A DNA stretch of 64,000 bases, taken from contig NZ_CP088294.1 of assembly GCF_024666525.1 (NCBI RefSeq), positions 3,720,001-3,784,000 of the forward strand, given 5' to 3'. A program made the position numbers and the translations under genes. Source of the stretch: Pseudomonas sp. J452 (GTDB lineage Bacteria; Pseudomonadota; Gammaproteobacteria; Pseudomonadales; Pseudomonadaceae). Position 1 is the first letter of the stretch. The number at the start of each line of letters is the position of its first letter. The notes under the pieces were generated by a model that was not told where the DNA came from, did not search any database, and saw nothing but the letters and a program-made list of their open reading frames with translations. Positions 63,657-64,000 of this stretch are shown piece by piece.

Positions 63657-64000
63657 ATGCGATCCTTGACCCTGCATCTGAAAGTCCTCATCACCCTTCT
63701 GGTGACGGTGGGCATTCTGGTTACGGCCTACCAGATCTTCATTCTCGGCATCCCGGTGACCGAGGACGAGACCGATGACCTGTGGAACATCGACGCCAAA
63801 GTCGAATTCCAGGCCAGCGGCCGCGAGCCGGTGAAGGTGCAGATGTTTGTACCGCCGCTCAACCAGGACTACGTCAGCCTCAATGAGAGCTTCATCTCGA
63901 ACAACTACGGGGTGAGCATCAAACGCGCTGACGGTAACCGCAAGGTGACCTGGTCGGCACGGCGCGCCAGCGGCAACCAGACCCTGTACTACCGCCTGGT
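63657..64000 (+). CDS. Inactive-transglutaminase membrane protein (partial)
   Basis: The first 114 codons of a gene cut by the window end. MRSLTLHLKVLITLLVTVGI and the adjoining helix TAYQIFILGIPV, followed by a periplasmic region, match the inactive transglutaminase fused to membrane helices that pairs with RimK-type zinc-protease-like proteins. The N-terminus is complete, the C-terminus is not seen. Confidence 0.75.
   Translation, partial: MRSLTLHLKVLITLLVTVGILVTAYQIFILGIPVTEDETDDLWNIDAKVEFQASGREPVKVQMFVPPLNQDYVSLNESFISNNYGVSIKRADGNRKVTWSARRASGNQTLYYRL

Noticed and set aside
1..64000. CRISPR array, tRNA or rRNA genes
   Set aside because: I saw no regularly spaced repeats and no cloverleaf or rRNA sequence.

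Overview
The window is Pseudomonas DNA. The gene order cmaX-crfX-cmpX-sigX-oprF, a ppsA/ppsR divergent pair and a prp operon of the AcnD/PrpF type are typical of that genus. I cannot name the species; a member of the mendocina/oleovorans/alcaligenes side is a guess. The window splits at about position 41,075. To the left is accessory DNA that ends in a Tn7-like transposition module, and to the right is ordinary chromosome.

Positions 1-21,352 form a copper island. It has two CopR/CopS-like two-component pairs (1-2075 and 19,296-21,352) and an OprD-family porin. A leftward operon encodes copA, a small Met/His-rich protein, copB, a c-type cytochrome and copG. Other copper genes are a PtrA-like periplasmic protein, a bufferin-type (MNIO/RiPP) metallophore operon, a CopZ-like HMA protein behind a CueR-type promoter, a copper P-type ATPase with a DUF2933 partner, two cupredoxins and a second PtrA-family protein. 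At least four promoters share a CopR-type box with a second conserved block at a fixed 24-base offset. A Gabija-like pair (GajA OLD-TOPRIM nuclease, GajB UvrD-like helicase) is nested between the HMA gene and the ATPase operon.

Positions 21,353-35,852 are defence and mobile cargo: an AbiEi-like DUF6088 protein, an XRE regulator, a broken Xre/ParS-type antitoxin, and a type II CBASS operon (HNH-SAVED effector Cap5, CD-NTase, E1/E2 Cap2, JAB peptidase Cap3). Beyond it lie a DEDDh exonuclease, a tyrosine recombinase divergent from a KfrA-like coiled-coil protein, a CoiA-like protein and several unknown genes.

Positions 35,838-41,074 are an AT-rich Tn7-like module (tnsA-like, tnsB, tnsC, tniQ/tnsD). 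Its right end appears to lie about 29 bases past the stop codon of a pqiA gene, a layout like Tn7 downstream of glmS. The left end is not visible here, so the copper and defence genes may be its cargo. That is inference.

Positions 41,109-64,000 are core genes: two pqiA halves, a PCu(A)C copper chaperone, a TRIC-like channel, gor, a VOC protein, galU, oprF/sigX/cmpX/crfX/cmaX, rraA, a Rieske protein, a frameshifted hydrolase, ppsA/ppsR, prpF-acnD-prpC-prpB-prpR, a zinc-protease-like protein and the start of an inactive-transglutaminase membrane protein.

Four reading frames (tniQ, cap3, the antitoxin and the hydrolase) can each be restored by removing one base, three of them from G or C runs. 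Either several genes are genuinely broken or the assembly carries homopolymer errors.
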